Source: an uncultured Alphaproteobacteria bacterium | GTDB taxonomy: Bacteria; Pseudomonadota; Alphaproteobacteria; RF32; CAG-239 | DNA length: 64,000 nt | Reading direction: 5' to 3' | Assembly: GCA_910587405.1 (NCBI GenBank) | Contig: CAJUKS010000001.1 | Coordinates: 243,128 to 307,127 of the forward strand | Shown: positions 1 through 8,415 of the stretch, piece by piece | Layout of the letters: each line of letters begins with the position of its first letter | How positions within the stretch are numbered: the stretch's first letter is position 1 | Notes under the pieces: generated by a model | Database searches by the model: none | What the model saw: only the letters and a program-made list of their open reading frames with translations | Told to the model about the DNA's origin: nothing | Made by a program: the position numbers and the translations under genes

Positions 1-222
1 CAGAGAATGGTGTTTGATTTTATTCAAAACAATATGGAACAATATGCGCTGGACGCGGCACGCGGCGAAGGGGAAACGCTGGAAACGGTAGCCGGAATGC
101 TGAATGTGGACAAGAAGACGTTTGCAGCAAAATCACAGCAGTATTTTGCTTCGATTTTTCCCGACGACAACGTTGATGCCGTTTATGTGACGGCGAAAAT
201 TTTTGAAATTTTTGCTGTTTAA
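1..222 (+). CDS. 3' end of a DUF3015-like protein (truncated by window start)
   Basis: The reading frame is open from base 1, so this is the C-terminal part of a longer gene and the ATG at base 7 is probably internal. The visible residues (ENNMEQYALDAARGEGE-like pattern, then a hydrophobic stretch and AGMLNV) resemble the C-terminal half of DUF3015 proteins, which are small secreted proteins of unknown function in proteobacteria. The assignment rests on that remembered pattern only. The gene ends with TAA and is followed by an 85-base gap before the next gene. Confidence 0.5.
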   Translation, partial: QRMVFDFIQNNMEQYALDAARGEGETLETVAGMLNVDKKTFAAKSQQYFASIFPDDNVDAVYVTAKIFEIFAV

Positions 223-307
223 CTTGTTATCGGGCGGCTGCGGAAAAATCTCGCACCGCCTTTTATTCTGTCGTTTTTTCAAAAGCTTGCAAGCGATATT
301 TTAATTA

Positions 308-2128
308 ATGAAATTCGGACTGTTTTTTCTCTTCTTTCTGTTTTGTCACGGTGCTGCGGCGAAAGAAAGGCTTTTTGCCTACGATCGGCAGTGGTTGGCG
401 TTGCTGCATTACCAGTCCGGAATATTTTCGGAATATGTCGGCAGTATCGACTCATCCGGTTTTTACTTGGCCGAAAACGGCCGTTATGATCCGGAAGCGG
501 AACTGCGAGCGACGGTCGAATTATTTTCCAAAAGGGTTGACAGTGAAACGATATGTCGTTTTCCGGCAAGATATAAATTATTATTAAACAACAGACTAAT
601 TAAAAAGATTGATGTTAAATGTGAAGAATACGACGAATTTCTTTCCGATCTTCGTCCGGCCGGAATCACTTTGTTGTTTACGGACGCTTATATGAACAAT
701 CCGTCTTCGATGTTCGGACATACGCTGCTTCGGATTGATACCGGCCGCAGCGGGACCCAGCTGCTGGCGCACGGGGCGAATTACGGCGCTTTTACGGAAG
801 GAAAAGAAAATACGCTGTTATATGCCGTTTACGGCCTGAGCGGCGGTTATGAAGCCGGGTGGACGGTCAGACCTTATCACAGCGTCATCAATACTTATAA
901 CAATATTGAAAATCGGGACATTTGGGAGTTTCAGCTTGATTTTTCGGCTGAAGAACGCGATATGCTGGCAGCGCATTTATGGGAACTGGGACATACCCGC
1001 AGCCGTTATTACTTTTTTACCAAAAACTGTTCTTACATGATTATGGAGATGTTGGATGCGGTGCGGCCGTCGCTGGCGCTGGCACGACAATTTCCGCTGC
1101 AGACGATTCCGCTTGATACGGTCAAAGCGGTTTACCGTACGCCCGGTTTGGTTAAAGATGTCAATTACCGTCCGTCGCGCCGGACCGAAATTGTTAATCG
1201 GCTGGAGCAAATGAATTTGCGGCAGAAAAGGGCCTTTTTGAGGGCTGTTCGCGAAGAAGACCATGATTTGCCGGAAATTGAAGCCGCCGAAAAGGCTGAC
1301 GTGTTGGAAACGGCTTATCAATATGTGCAATATCAGTTTGTAAGCAAAGAACTTGAACTTTCCGAATATCGCCGCCGGAGTTTTGCCGTTCTTGCCGCCC
1401 GCAACCGCCTTGGGATTCAAAAATCGGAAACGCCGGCAAAACCGGAAACTGTGTCGCCTCTCCGTTCGCACGAAGCGATGCGGGCAACTTTTGGAATCGG
1501 AAGCCGCAACGGTAAGATTTTTCAGGAGATTTCGTATCGGCCGGCCTACCATTCGCTGACAGATGCGAGCGACGGTCTGGCGACGGGGGCCGAAATTAAC
1601 TTTTTTAACCTGAAACTCCGTCACTATGATCACGCGGATAAAACCGTTTTGGATCGACTGGATATTCTTGGTATCAGGTCATTAGCGCCGGCGGATGAAC
1701 TGTTTTCTCCCCGGTCGTTTACGATTGCTCTTAATATCTCGCGGGAAAATGATCCGCTGACCGGCGGTGAAGGATATGTTTTGAACGGCGGTGTCAGTGC
1801 CGGAAAAACAATTGCTGCCGCTGACAGCCTTTATTTTTATGCTATGGGCGGCGTTGCCGGCGGATACGGCGGCTTTTTGCCCCGCAATCAATATGCGGCT
1901 TTTGAACTTACGACAGGTCTGTTTGCCGGGTGGGGATCTTTGAAACTGCTGGCGGAAGCAACAAAAAGCTTTTCTTCTTCCCGGTTTGCCGACCGGATGC
2001 GTTACCGGGCCGAAGTCGGGGTTTCTTTGACGCAAAACTGGGGAGTGGCAGCAGAGTATCTCTATGACGAAAACGAGAAAGGAGAAGATGATGAGGAATT
2101 TGTCACTTCGGTTCGGTACTATTTCTAA
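308..2128 (+). CDS. DUF4105 (Lnb-type) outer-membrane/periplasmic protein
   Basis: A 606-residue exported protein. The N-terminus is a short hydrophobic signal peptide ending near GAAA/KE. Residues around 120-260 carry the DUF4105 hallmarks: TDAYMNNPSSMFGHTLLR, a later HGANYGA segment, and a KNCSY motif that supplies the conserved His and Cys of this papain-like fold. The C-terminal 200 residues alternate polar and aromatic residues and end in YYF, as expected of an outer-membrane beta-barrel. Family members are periplasmic or outer-membrane proteins of largely unknown role; a cysteine hydrolase activity is inferred for the N-terminal domain. The gene stands alone between gaps and has no strong Shine-Dalgarno sequence. 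Confidence 0.8.
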   Translation: MKFGLFFLFFLFCHGAAAKERLFAYDRQWLALLHYQSGIFSEYVGSIDSSGFYLAENGRYDPEAELRATVELFSKRVDSETICRFPARYKLLLNNRLIKKIDVKCEEYDEFLSDLRPAGITLLFTDAYMNNPSSMFGHTLLRIDTGRSGTQLLAHGANYGAFTEGKENTLLYAVYGLSGGYEAGWTVRPYHSVINTYNNIENRDIWEFQLDFSAEERDMLAAHLWELGHTRSRYYFFTKNCSYMIMEMLDAVRPSLALARQFPLQTIPLDTVKAVYRTPGLVKDVNYRPSRRTEIVNRLEQMNLRQKRAFLRAVREEDHDLPEIEAAEKADVLETAYQYVQYQFVSKELELSEYRRRSFAVLAARNRLGIQKSETPAKPETVSPLRSHEAMRATFGIGSRNGKIFQEISYRPAYHSLTDASDGLATGAEINFFNLKLRHYDHADKTVLDRLDILGIRSLAPADELFSPRSFTIALNISRENDPLTGGEGYVLNGGVSAGKTIAAADSLYFYAMGGVAGGYGGFLPRNQYAAFELTTGLFAGWGSLKLLAEATKSFSSSRFADRMRYRAEVGVSLTQNWGVAAEYLYDENEKGEDDEEFVTSVRYYF

Positions 2129-2249
2129 AAAAGCTTGCGGTGTGACAAGAATGCGGTTATAATGTCTTTGTTGAAAAAGATTATTCTGTGTATGTATTGT
2201 TTTTGAACAGCGGAATTTTTTCTTTTGTTTAAAATAAAATTTTAACATT

Positions 2250-2489
2250 ATGAAAATTAAAAAAATGATCAGGCGGATATTTGAAAATGACTTTCGGATA
2301 TTTGCCGTCGTCTGTGAGGTTTGCGCCGTTATTTTTACGGTCTGGGCCTGTTGCTGCGAGAAATGCTTTTTCTGGCATGAAATCGCTTTTCTGTTTGCTC
2401 TTCCGTTTTTGGTATGGGCGGGTGAAAAGTTGTTTGTTTTTCTGTTGGCAGTGGGGATGACAATTGCCGATTTGTTCGAAAAGAACTGA
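2250..2489 (+). CDS. small two-helix membrane protein, unknown
   Basis: A 79-residue protein with a basic start (KIKKMIRRIF) followed by two hydrophobic segments, roughly residues 18-33 and 40-70, with two cysteines between them. This predicts an inner-membrane hairpin protein. I do not recognise a family. It is followed within 20 bases by an intrinsic terminator, which supports it being a real transcription unit. Confidence 0.55.
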   Translation: MKIKKMIRRIFENDFRIFAVVCEVCAVIFTVWACCCEKCFFWHEIAFLFALPFLVWAGEKLFVFLLAVGMTIADLFEKN

Positions 2490-2508
2490 TTCCGCGTTTA
2501 TCTGCGGT

Positions 2509-2539
2509 AAAACGACGTCTGTAAAGGCGTCGTTTTTTT
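2509..2539 (+). terminator. intrinsic terminator
   Basis: The inverted repeat AACGACG/CGTCGTT (2511-2517 with 2528-2534) is followed directly by a run of T. It lies just after the 79-residue membrane protein gene. Confidence 0.8.
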
Positions 2540-2674
2540 GTGCCGTTCGGCTGACAAGACGTTTTTCCTTTTGGTTTTTTATGAGGTTTGTCTTGCATTT
2601 TGCGGTTAAGCGTTATATTTTTTATCACAAACTGTGAGAGTTTTTGATACAGATGATTATACAGGGAGAATAAA

Positions 2675-3127
2675 ATGTTAAGAGACGAAATTCAGACTGC
2701 CGTCAAAGAAGCAATGAAAAACCACGAAGCCGAACGTTTGAGCACGGTACGGATGATCTTGGCCGGCATAAAGGAAAAAGACGTGGACGCGCGCGGCAAG
2801 GGCAAGGAATGCGCAAGTGAGGCGGATATTCTGTCGATGATGCAGACAATGATCAAACAGCGTCAGGAATCGGCTAAAATTTATCGCGAAGGCAATCGTG
2901 CCGAACTGGCGGAAAAGGAAGAAGCCGAAATTGCGGTGATTCAGGGCTTTTTGCCCAAGCAAATGGATGATGCCGAAGTTGAAGCCGCCGTCAGAGCGGC
3001 GATTGAAGAAACCGGCGCCGCATCAATGAAAGACATGGGCAAAGTGATGGGTGCTTTGAAGCAGAAATATGCCGGTCAAATGGATTTCGGCGCTGTTTCC
3101 GGCAAAATTAAAGCGATGTTGAGTTAG
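2675..3127 (+). CDS. yqeY: GatB/YqeY domain protein
   Basis: A 150-residue stand-alone YqeY-type protein. It shows the family pattern LRDEIQTAVKEAMK, LSTVRMILAGIKEK, the KQRQESAKIYREGNR helix and a FLPKQM segment. The C-terminal three-helix part ends with the MGKVMGALK and KAML pattern shared with the tail domain of GatB. The family is thought to act around tRNA or amidotransferase function, but its exact role is not settled. A GGGAG Shine-Dalgarno precedes the ATG. Only 7 bases separate it from dnaG, so the two are probably cotranscribed, an arrangement common in alphaproteobacteria. Confidence 0.9.
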   Translation: MLRDEIQTAVKEAMKNHEAERLSTVRMILAGIKEKDVDARGKGKECASEADILSMMQTMIKQRQESAKIYREGNRAELAEKEEAEIAVIQGFLPKQMDDAEVEAAVRAAIEETGAASMKDMGKVMGALKQKYAGQMDFGAVSGKIKAMLS

Positions 3128-3134
3128 GCGGCGG

Positions 3135-4967
3135 ATGGAAACCGACTTTCAGAAATTTTTGGATGAACTGCGTTCCCGGGTTTCGGTGGCCGATGTCGTC
3201 GGCGCCAAGGTTAAACTTGTCCGCAAGGGGAAGGAATATATGGGACTGTGTCCTTTTCACAATGAAAAGACGCCGTCTTTTACCGTTAACGAAGCCAAAG
3301 GATTCTACCATTGTTTCGGTTGCGGCGCTCACGGAGACATCATCAAATTCGAAATGGAGGCCAACGGGCTGCCTTTTATTGATGCCGTAACCAAACTGGC
3401 CAACAAAGCCGGCTTGAGAGTGCCGCAAATCAGCCGTGAAAATCCGGAAGAAGTTCAAAAACGCAGTTCATGGTATGAAATTACTGAAATGGCGGCTGCT
3501 TATTTTGAAAAAAATCTGCGTCTGACCGGCGGAAAAGCGGCGATGGCCTATTTGGAACGGCGCGGGTTTGACGAAAACATCATCAAAAAATTCCGTCTCG
3601 GGTACGCGCCGGACAACAACGGATTGAGAGCCTGGCTGGCTTCGAGAAATGTCAGCGAAAGCGATATGATCGAGTTGGGTTTGGCGGTATTGTCGGAAAA
3701 AAACGGCAAAATCTACGACTTTTTCCGCGACCGTGTCATTATTCCGATTATGGACAAACGGGGAAGGGTGATCGCTTTCGGCGGACGGGTGATGGGAGAC
3801 GGTCAGCCCAAATATCTGAATTCGCCGGATACGCCGATCTTTAACAAACGACGGGTGCTCTACAATTTGAATTATGCGCGCGATAAGGCGTTTGAAAAAC
3901 GGCGGATTGTCGTCTGCGAAGGGTATATGGACGTGATTGCCCAGGCAAAGTACGGTTTTGAGTATGCGGTGGCGCCGCTCGGAACCGCGCTGACCGAGGA
4001 ACAAATTACCGAAGCTTGGAAAATCTGTCCCGAACCGACCTTGTGTTTTGACGGCGACAATGCCGGTATTCATGCGGCCACCCGTTCGATTGACCGGGCA
4101 TTGCCGATTTTGAAAGCCGGATATTCGCTCAAATACGTCTTTTTGCCCGACAAGATGGATCCGGACGAGTTTTTGCGTGCCAAAGGGGCGGAAGAATATG
4201 AAAACGCTCTGCAAAACACGGTGCCGCTGGCAGATTTGTTATGGCGCAAAAACGTCGAATCGGTTCCGGCCGAAACCCCGGAACAGAAAGCGCTGTTTGA
4301 GAAAACGCTTTTGGAAGAAGTGTCCAAAATTACCGACGAAAAAGTGCGCGGCTATTATTTGCAAGACATGAAAAGCCGTATTTATGCGCGGTTTCGACCG
4401 GTTGCCGTTCCGCGTCCGGAAAGCGGAAACGAAAAACGAAGCTTTGCCGATGCGGCAAAACGTAAAAACGGCCCCGTCCGCAGCAATGCCGCCAAACCGC
4501 AACCGGTTAAAATCACGTTGGACGAGATGGTGGCCAAGTTTATTGCCGCCGCCATGTTTTGTTATCCGTGCCTGATCGGCGAATATGAAGAAAAGGCCGG
4601 AATGTTTGAAATCGGTGACGAAAGCCTGCGGCTGTTGTTGGAAAAAATGGCGGAAGTTTATCATCAGCATGAACCGACGGAGAGTTCCGCTTTGTATCAG
4701 GCCTTGAAAGAAGAAGGCTTCTCCCGTTATATTGACGCTTTGTGGCAGGTTCAGATGATTCGACAGCAAAATCCGGATTTGCGCAAACTGCGCCGCGACA
4801 TTGACAATACGATTTTGGAAATGCAGCTGAAACAGCTTGACAACGAAATATGCGATTGCCGACGCCGGATCGAAACTGCCGAGTCGTTTCCCGAAGAAGT
4901 TTATCAACGCTATCAAATGCTGAAAAAAGAGCGTGCTCTTTTGCTGGCGGAAAAAAATATCGAATAA
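3135..4967 (+). CDS. dnaG: DNA primase DnaG
   Basis: DnaG makes the RNA primers for chromosome replication. The 610 residues follow the family order. The CHC2-type zinc finger is at the N-terminus with C39, H42, C60 and C63 as ligands. The catalytic core follows, with the Toprim signature VVCEGYMD (E262) and FDGDNAG (D306, D308), the metal-binding acidic residues. A low-complexity charged linker (about 430-455) leads to the C-terminal DnaB-helicase-interaction domain. Length and motif spacing are normal. It sits between yqeY and rpoD, reproducing the dnaG-rpoD core of the macromolecular synthesis operon; rpsU is absent. Confidence 0.97.
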   Translation: METDFQKFLDELRSRVSVADVVGAKVKLVRKGKEYMGLCPFHNEKTPSFTVNEAKGFYHCFGCGAHGDIIKFEMEANGLPFIDAVTKLANKAGLRVPQISRENPEEVQKRSSWYEITEMAAAYFEKNLRLTGGKAAMAYLERRGFDENIIKKFRLGYAPDNNGLRAWLASRNVSESDMIELGLAVLSEKNGKIYDFFRDRVIIPIMDKRGRVIAFGGRVMGDGQPKYLNSPDTPIFNKRRVLYNLNYARDKAFEKRRIVVCEGYMDVIAQAKYGFEYAVAPLGTALTEEQITEAWKICPEPTLCFDGDNAGIHAATRSIDRALPILKAGYSLKYVFLPDKMDPDEFLRAKGAEEYENALQNTVPLADLLWRKNVESVPAETPEQKALFEKTLLEEVSKITDEKVRGYYLQDMKSRIYARFRPVAVPRPESGNEKRSFADAAKRKNGPVRSNAAKPQPVKITLDEMVAKFIAAAMFCYPCLIGEYEEKAGMFEIGDESLRLLLEKMAEVYHQHEPTESSALYQALKEEGFSRYIDALWQVQMIRQQNPDLRKLRRDIDNTILEMQLKQLDNEICDCRRRIETAESFPEEVYQRYQMLKKERALLLAEKNIE

Positions 4968-5049
4968 CGGTTGTGTTCACAAAACGGCTCAATTACTTAC
5001 TTTAGTTGTATTGTCGTTTGCAAAGGCGAAATTATTTATAAGAGTGGTG

Positions 5050-5078
5050 TTGACAAATTGACAAGAAAACTCTAAAAA
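5050..5078 (+). promoter_or_regulatory. candidate sigma-70 promoter of rpoD
   Basis: A perfect TTGACA at 5050-5055 is followed after 17 bases by TAAAAA (4 of 6 matches to the -10 consensus), about 70 bases before the preferred rpoD start. It lies in the 179-base gap after dnaG, so rpoD can probably also be expressed apart from dnaG. Confidence 0.45.
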
Positions 5079-5146
5079 AGAGCGGCTAGCAACTTGTTCT
5101 CCGAATGCAACGTTCGGCAGAAAAAAATCGATTTTTGGGAAAAAAT

Positions 5147-7234
5147 ATGTCAGATACAGAAAATCAAGACTTTTATGAGGCCGGCGCTGTCGACGCCCCG
5201 CTGATTGACAGTTTGGGAAGCGCTATCAAACGGGTGGTCGAAAAAGGAAAAGCCCGCGGCTATATTACGGTGGAAGAACTCAACAAAGCTCTGCCGTCCG
5301 ATAAGGAATCTTCCGAGCAAATTGAAGATATAATGTCGGAAATTTCGGATATGGGAATCAGTATCATCTCTGAATCCGAAGCCGATAATTTTGAACCCGA
5401 GGAAGAAGCGGAAGACGATACGGACTTTGAGGAATCAGGCAATTTTGACGAAAAAGACATGGGGCGTTACGATGACCCGGTCCGGATGTATTTAAAAGAA
5501 ATGGGCTCGGTGGAACTGCTGTCGCGCGAAGGCGAAATTGCGATTGCCAAGCGGATCGAAGCCGGCAAAACCGTCATGATCGACGGTTTGTGCGAAAGCC
5601 CGATGACAATTAAGGCGATTGCGGGATGGAAAGATGATCTGCTTTCCGGCAAAATGCAACTGCGCGACGTGGTCGACTTGGAAATGATGTACGGCGACGA
5701 CCCGGAAGCGTTGGTTTATGAAGACGAAGAAAGCGCACCGGTGGACGATTTGGAAAAAGTGGCCGCCGAGTTGGAAAAGAAAGAAAATCTGGATGACATT
5801 GACGAGGATCTGACCGACGATATCGATCTGGAAGACGCCGTGGACGACGAAGAAAACGCCGATGAAGACGAAGATACGGCAGGAATTGACGGTGAAGCCG
5901 GCGACGAAGCGGTTGACGGCGCGGCACATATGGACGATTCCGAAGACGGAGTCGGCGGCCATTCGTCGGCTTCTGTCTCGGCGATGGAAGAAGCTTTGTG
6001 GGAACCGGTTCTGGAAATTTTGACCCGCATCTCCAGTTATTATGATGATTTGAAAAAAATCCAAAGTCAGCGGGTGGAAGCGATTCTGGCGGGAAAAAGC
6101 ATTAAGCCTGCCGTCGAAAAGAAATATGTTCAGGTTAAACGGGAACTGGTCGAATTGATGAGTTCGATCCATCTTAACGCCGTCCGAATTGAACAACTGG
6201 TCGAACAGCTGAATGATCTGAACAAACGTTTGATGGGGCTGGAAGGCAAATTGTTGCGTTATGCGCTCGCCTGCAAAATCAAGCGAGAAGATTTTCTTGA
6301 CGTTTATCAAAAATCGGAATTGGATCCGAACTGGGTCGAAAACGTTTCGCGCAAAAAAGACAAGCACTGGCAGGATTTTGTAAACAGATACGGCGCCGAA
6401 GTCGTGGAACTGCGCGACAGCGTGGCCCGCATGGCTCAGGAATGCGGTTTGCCGATTACCGAATATCGCCGGATGGTTGATACGATTAAGAAAGGCGAAC
6501 GCGAAGCCGAACGTGCCAAAAAAGAGATGATTGAAGCCAACCTGCGTCTGGTTATTTCAATTGCGAAAAAATACACCAACCGCGGTTTGCAGTTTTTGGA
6601 TCTGATTCAGGAAGGCAACATCGGCCTGATGAAGGCGGTTGACAAGTTTGAGTATCGCCGCGGTTATAAGTTCTCGACTTATGCCACCTGGTGGATCCGT
6701 CAGGCGATTACGCGTTCGATTGCCGATCAGGCGAGAACGATCCGTATCCCGGTTCATATGATCGAAACCATCAATAAACTGGTCAGAACCTCACGGCAGA
6801 TGCTGTCGGAAATGGGACGCGAGCCGGTACCGGAAGAACTGGCGGCCCGGTTGTCGATGCCGCTTGAAAAAGTGCGCAAAGTGATGAAAATTGCCAAAGA
6901 ACCGGTCAGTTTGGAATCTCCGGTCGGTGATGAGGAAGACTCTTCCCTCGGCGATTTTATTCCCGACGAGAGCGCTTTGCAGCCGCTTGATTCGGCCATC
7001 CATACCAACCTGAAAGAAACCTGCACCCGCATCCTGTCGTCGTTGACGCCGCGCGAAGAACGGGTTTTGCGGATGCGTTTCGGCATCGGTATGAATACAG
7101 ACCATACGTTGGAAGAAGTGGGACAGCAATTTAACGTTACCCGCGAGCGTATCCGCCAAATTGAGGCCAAAGCGCTGCGCAAGCTGAAACATCCGAGCCG
7201 GTCACGCAAGTTACGTTCGTTTTTGGATCAATAA
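5147..7234 (+). CDS. rpoD: RNA polymerase primary sigma factor RpoD (sigma-70)
   Basis: The housekeeping sigma factor. From the preferred start (MSDTENQ) it is 695 residues; an upstream in-frame ATG at 5105 would add 14 residues but lacks a ribosome binding site. Region 1.1 is followed by region 1.2 ([12 protein letters not shown]). The non-conserved region contains a strikingly acidic insert at about residues 180-270. Region 2 shows [12 protein letters not shown] and the -10 recognition part [10 protein letters not shown]. Region 3 follows, and region 4 ends with the helix-turn-helix [14 protein letters not shown] that reads the -35 element. An intrinsic terminator follows at once. Confidence 0.97.
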   Translation: MSDTENQDFYEAGAVDAPLIDSLGSAIKRVVEKGKARGYITVEELNKALPSDKESSEQIEDIMSEISDMGISIISESEADNFEPEEEAEDDTDFEESGNFDEKDMGRYDDPVRMYLKEMGSVELLSREGEIAIAKRIEAGKTVMIDGLCESPMTIKAIAGWKDDLLSGKMQLRDVVDLEMMYGDDPEALVYEDEESAPVDDLEKVAAELEKKENLDDIDEDLTDDIDLEDAVDDEENADEDEDTAGIDGEAGDEAVDGAAHMDDSEDGVGGHSSASVSAMEEALWEPVLEILTRISSYYDDLKKIQSQRVEAILAGKSIKPAVEKKYVQVKRELVELMSSIHLNAVRIEQLVEQLNDLNKRLMGLEGKLLRYALACKIKREDFLDVYQKSELDPNWVENVSRKKDKHWQDFVNRYGAEVVELRDSVARMAQECGLPITEYRRMVDTIKKGEREAERAKKEMIEANLRLVISIAKKYTNRGLQFLDLIQEGNIGLMKAVDKFEYRRGYKFSTYATWWIRQAITRSIADQARTIRIPVHMIETINKLVRTSRQMLSEMGREPVPEELAARLSMPLEKVRKVMKIAKEPVSLESPVGDEEDSSLGDFIPDESALQPLDSAIHTNLKETCTRILSSLTPREERVLRMRFGIGMNTDHTLEEVGQQFNVTRERIRQIEAKALRKLKHPSRSRKLRSFLDQ

Positions 7235-7240
7235 AAGAAA

Positions 7241-7268
7241 AAAACTCCCTCAAACAGGGAGTTTTTTT
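7241..7268 (+). terminator. rpoD terminator
   Basis: Stem ACTCCCT/AGGGAGT with a short loop and a following T tract, immediately after the rpoD stop codon. Confidence 0.9.
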
Positions 7269-7411
7269 TATCTGAATTAGTTTAAGACGTATACCGGTTG
7301 ACGGCAAGGCCGGCGCGGGCGGTTCAAGGCAAAGAAGTTACGGTCGTCGTCTTTTTAAACAGAATGCTGAAAATATAAAAAACAGTCCGATTTTTAAAAG
7401 GAAAAGTCTGG

Positions 7412-7439
7412 TTGACAAAATATTGTTTTTTTGTATAAT
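7412..7439 (+). promoter_or_regulatory. consensus sigma-70 promoter
   Basis: Perfect TTGACA (7412-7417) and perfect TATAAT (7434-7439) separated by 16 bases, upstream of the 125-residue unknown gene starting at 7472. This is the best promoter match seen in the window, so that gene is probably strongly expressed. Transcription would start near 7446, giving a short leader with no clear Shine-Dalgarno. Confidence 0.75.
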
Positions 7440-7471
7440 AAAGATGTTAAAAAATTATAAACTTGATTACT

Positions 7472-7849
7472 ATGAGTATGCAACAGATTATCAATGCAGC
7501 TAAAGAAAACTACAATGTTGCCGTTAATATGGCTTCCATGTTTTTAACCGGTGAAATCGAACCCAAAAATCCGGGCGAAGTCCTGATGATGTTTGACGCA
7601 AGTCAACGTTGGTTGGAAAAGGCAGCGCAGTCAAAAACGACATCCGAGTTTCCGGACCTCGTATTTCTGAGCGATCAAAAGGAACAGCTGATCCGGCTGG
7701 TTCTGACGCACGAACAACGTTTTCTCAGCTATGTCGAAACTTTTATCGGCAGCGATACCCCTCTGAAAGGAGTGTTCTCCAAGCTGGCTAACGCGCTCGA
7801 AGCTCAGGAAGGGGCTTCGGCAGAATGGAAAAAGTATCGGGAAGCATAA
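7472..7849 (+). CDS. conserved-looking small soluble protein, unknown
   Basis: About 125 residues. A TTG at 7463 is also in frame, but the ATG at 7472 (MSMQQIINAAKENYN) is preferred. The protein looks all-helical and soluble, has no cysteine, signal peptide or membrane segment, and has a helix with the pattern FDASQRWLEKAA. I do not recognise a family. It has its own consensus promoter (7412-7439) and its own terminator (7871-7911), so it is a monocistronic and probably abundant protein. Confidence 0.65.
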   Translation: MSMQQIINAAKENYNVAVNMASMFLTGEIEPKNPGEVLMMFDASQRWLEKAAQSKTTSEFPDLVFLSDQKEQLIRLVLTHEQRFLSYVETFIGSDTPLKGVFSKLANALEAQEGASAEWKKYREA

Positions 7850-7870
7850 GATGCTTGCCCGTTATTAAAT

Positions 7871-7911
7871 AAACACTTGAGCGACAAAAAGCTTGAGTGT
7901 TTATTTTTTTT
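7871..7911 (+). terminator. intrinsic terminator
   Basis: A 12-bp stem (7871-7882 with 7891-7902, two G-T wobbles) around an 8-base A-rich loop, followed by a T-rich run. Confidence 0.8.
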
Positions 7912-7955
7912 GCACTAATACAACAGGCAGCATGTCATAGTGAAAGGGAACGGTT

Positions 7956-8399
7956 ATGAAAGGTCATTATTCCGACGACGAAAAACGCCAAATGCAGATA
8001 ACGGCACAAGCAAAAAACAAATCGAGATTGCAGGAACTGATTGATTTCTCCAAGCTGTCCGGATTTGAACGGCTGGGTATTGCCAGCTGTGCGGGAATGC
8101 TGGCCTATGCCAAAAAACTGGTTGTTTTGCTGCAGGAAGCCGGATTTGAAGTTTATTTGGTTCATTGCAAAGAAAGCGGTCTCAATGCTTCGGAAATTGA
8201 TGCCGGCATGTGCGGACCCAGTTGTGATCCGCTTTCTCAGGCCGATTATTTGAACAGTCGGAACACGGATCTTAACATTATTATGGGCTTGTGTTTAGGA
8301 CACGGGCTGCTGTTCGAAAAACATTCGCTGGCACCGGTAACGACGTTGGTTGTCAAAGATTTTGCCACCGGACACAAAACCGTGGAAGAACTGGCATAA
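7956..8399 (+). CDS. DUF1847 cysteine-rich protein
   Basis: A 147-residue protein preceded by an AAGGGAAC ribosome binding site. It matches the DUF1847 pattern: GIASCAGM near the start of the fold, then VHCKESGL, a MCGPSCDPLSQA cluster and MGLCLGHGLLF. These conserved cysteines suggest metal or iron-sulfur binding, but the family has no established biochemical function. It is common in anaerobes. It is convergent with recG, whose stop lies 17 bases beyond. Confidence 0.75.
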   Translation: MKGHYSDDEKRQMQITAQAKNKSRLQELIDFSKLSGFERLGIASCAGMLAYAKKLVVLLQEAGFEVYLVHCKESGLNASEIDAGMCGPSCDPLSQADYLNSRNTDLNIIMGLCLGHGLLFEKHSLAPVTTLVVKDFATGHKTVEELA

Positions 8400-8415
8400 C
8401 GAAATCCGCAACGCT

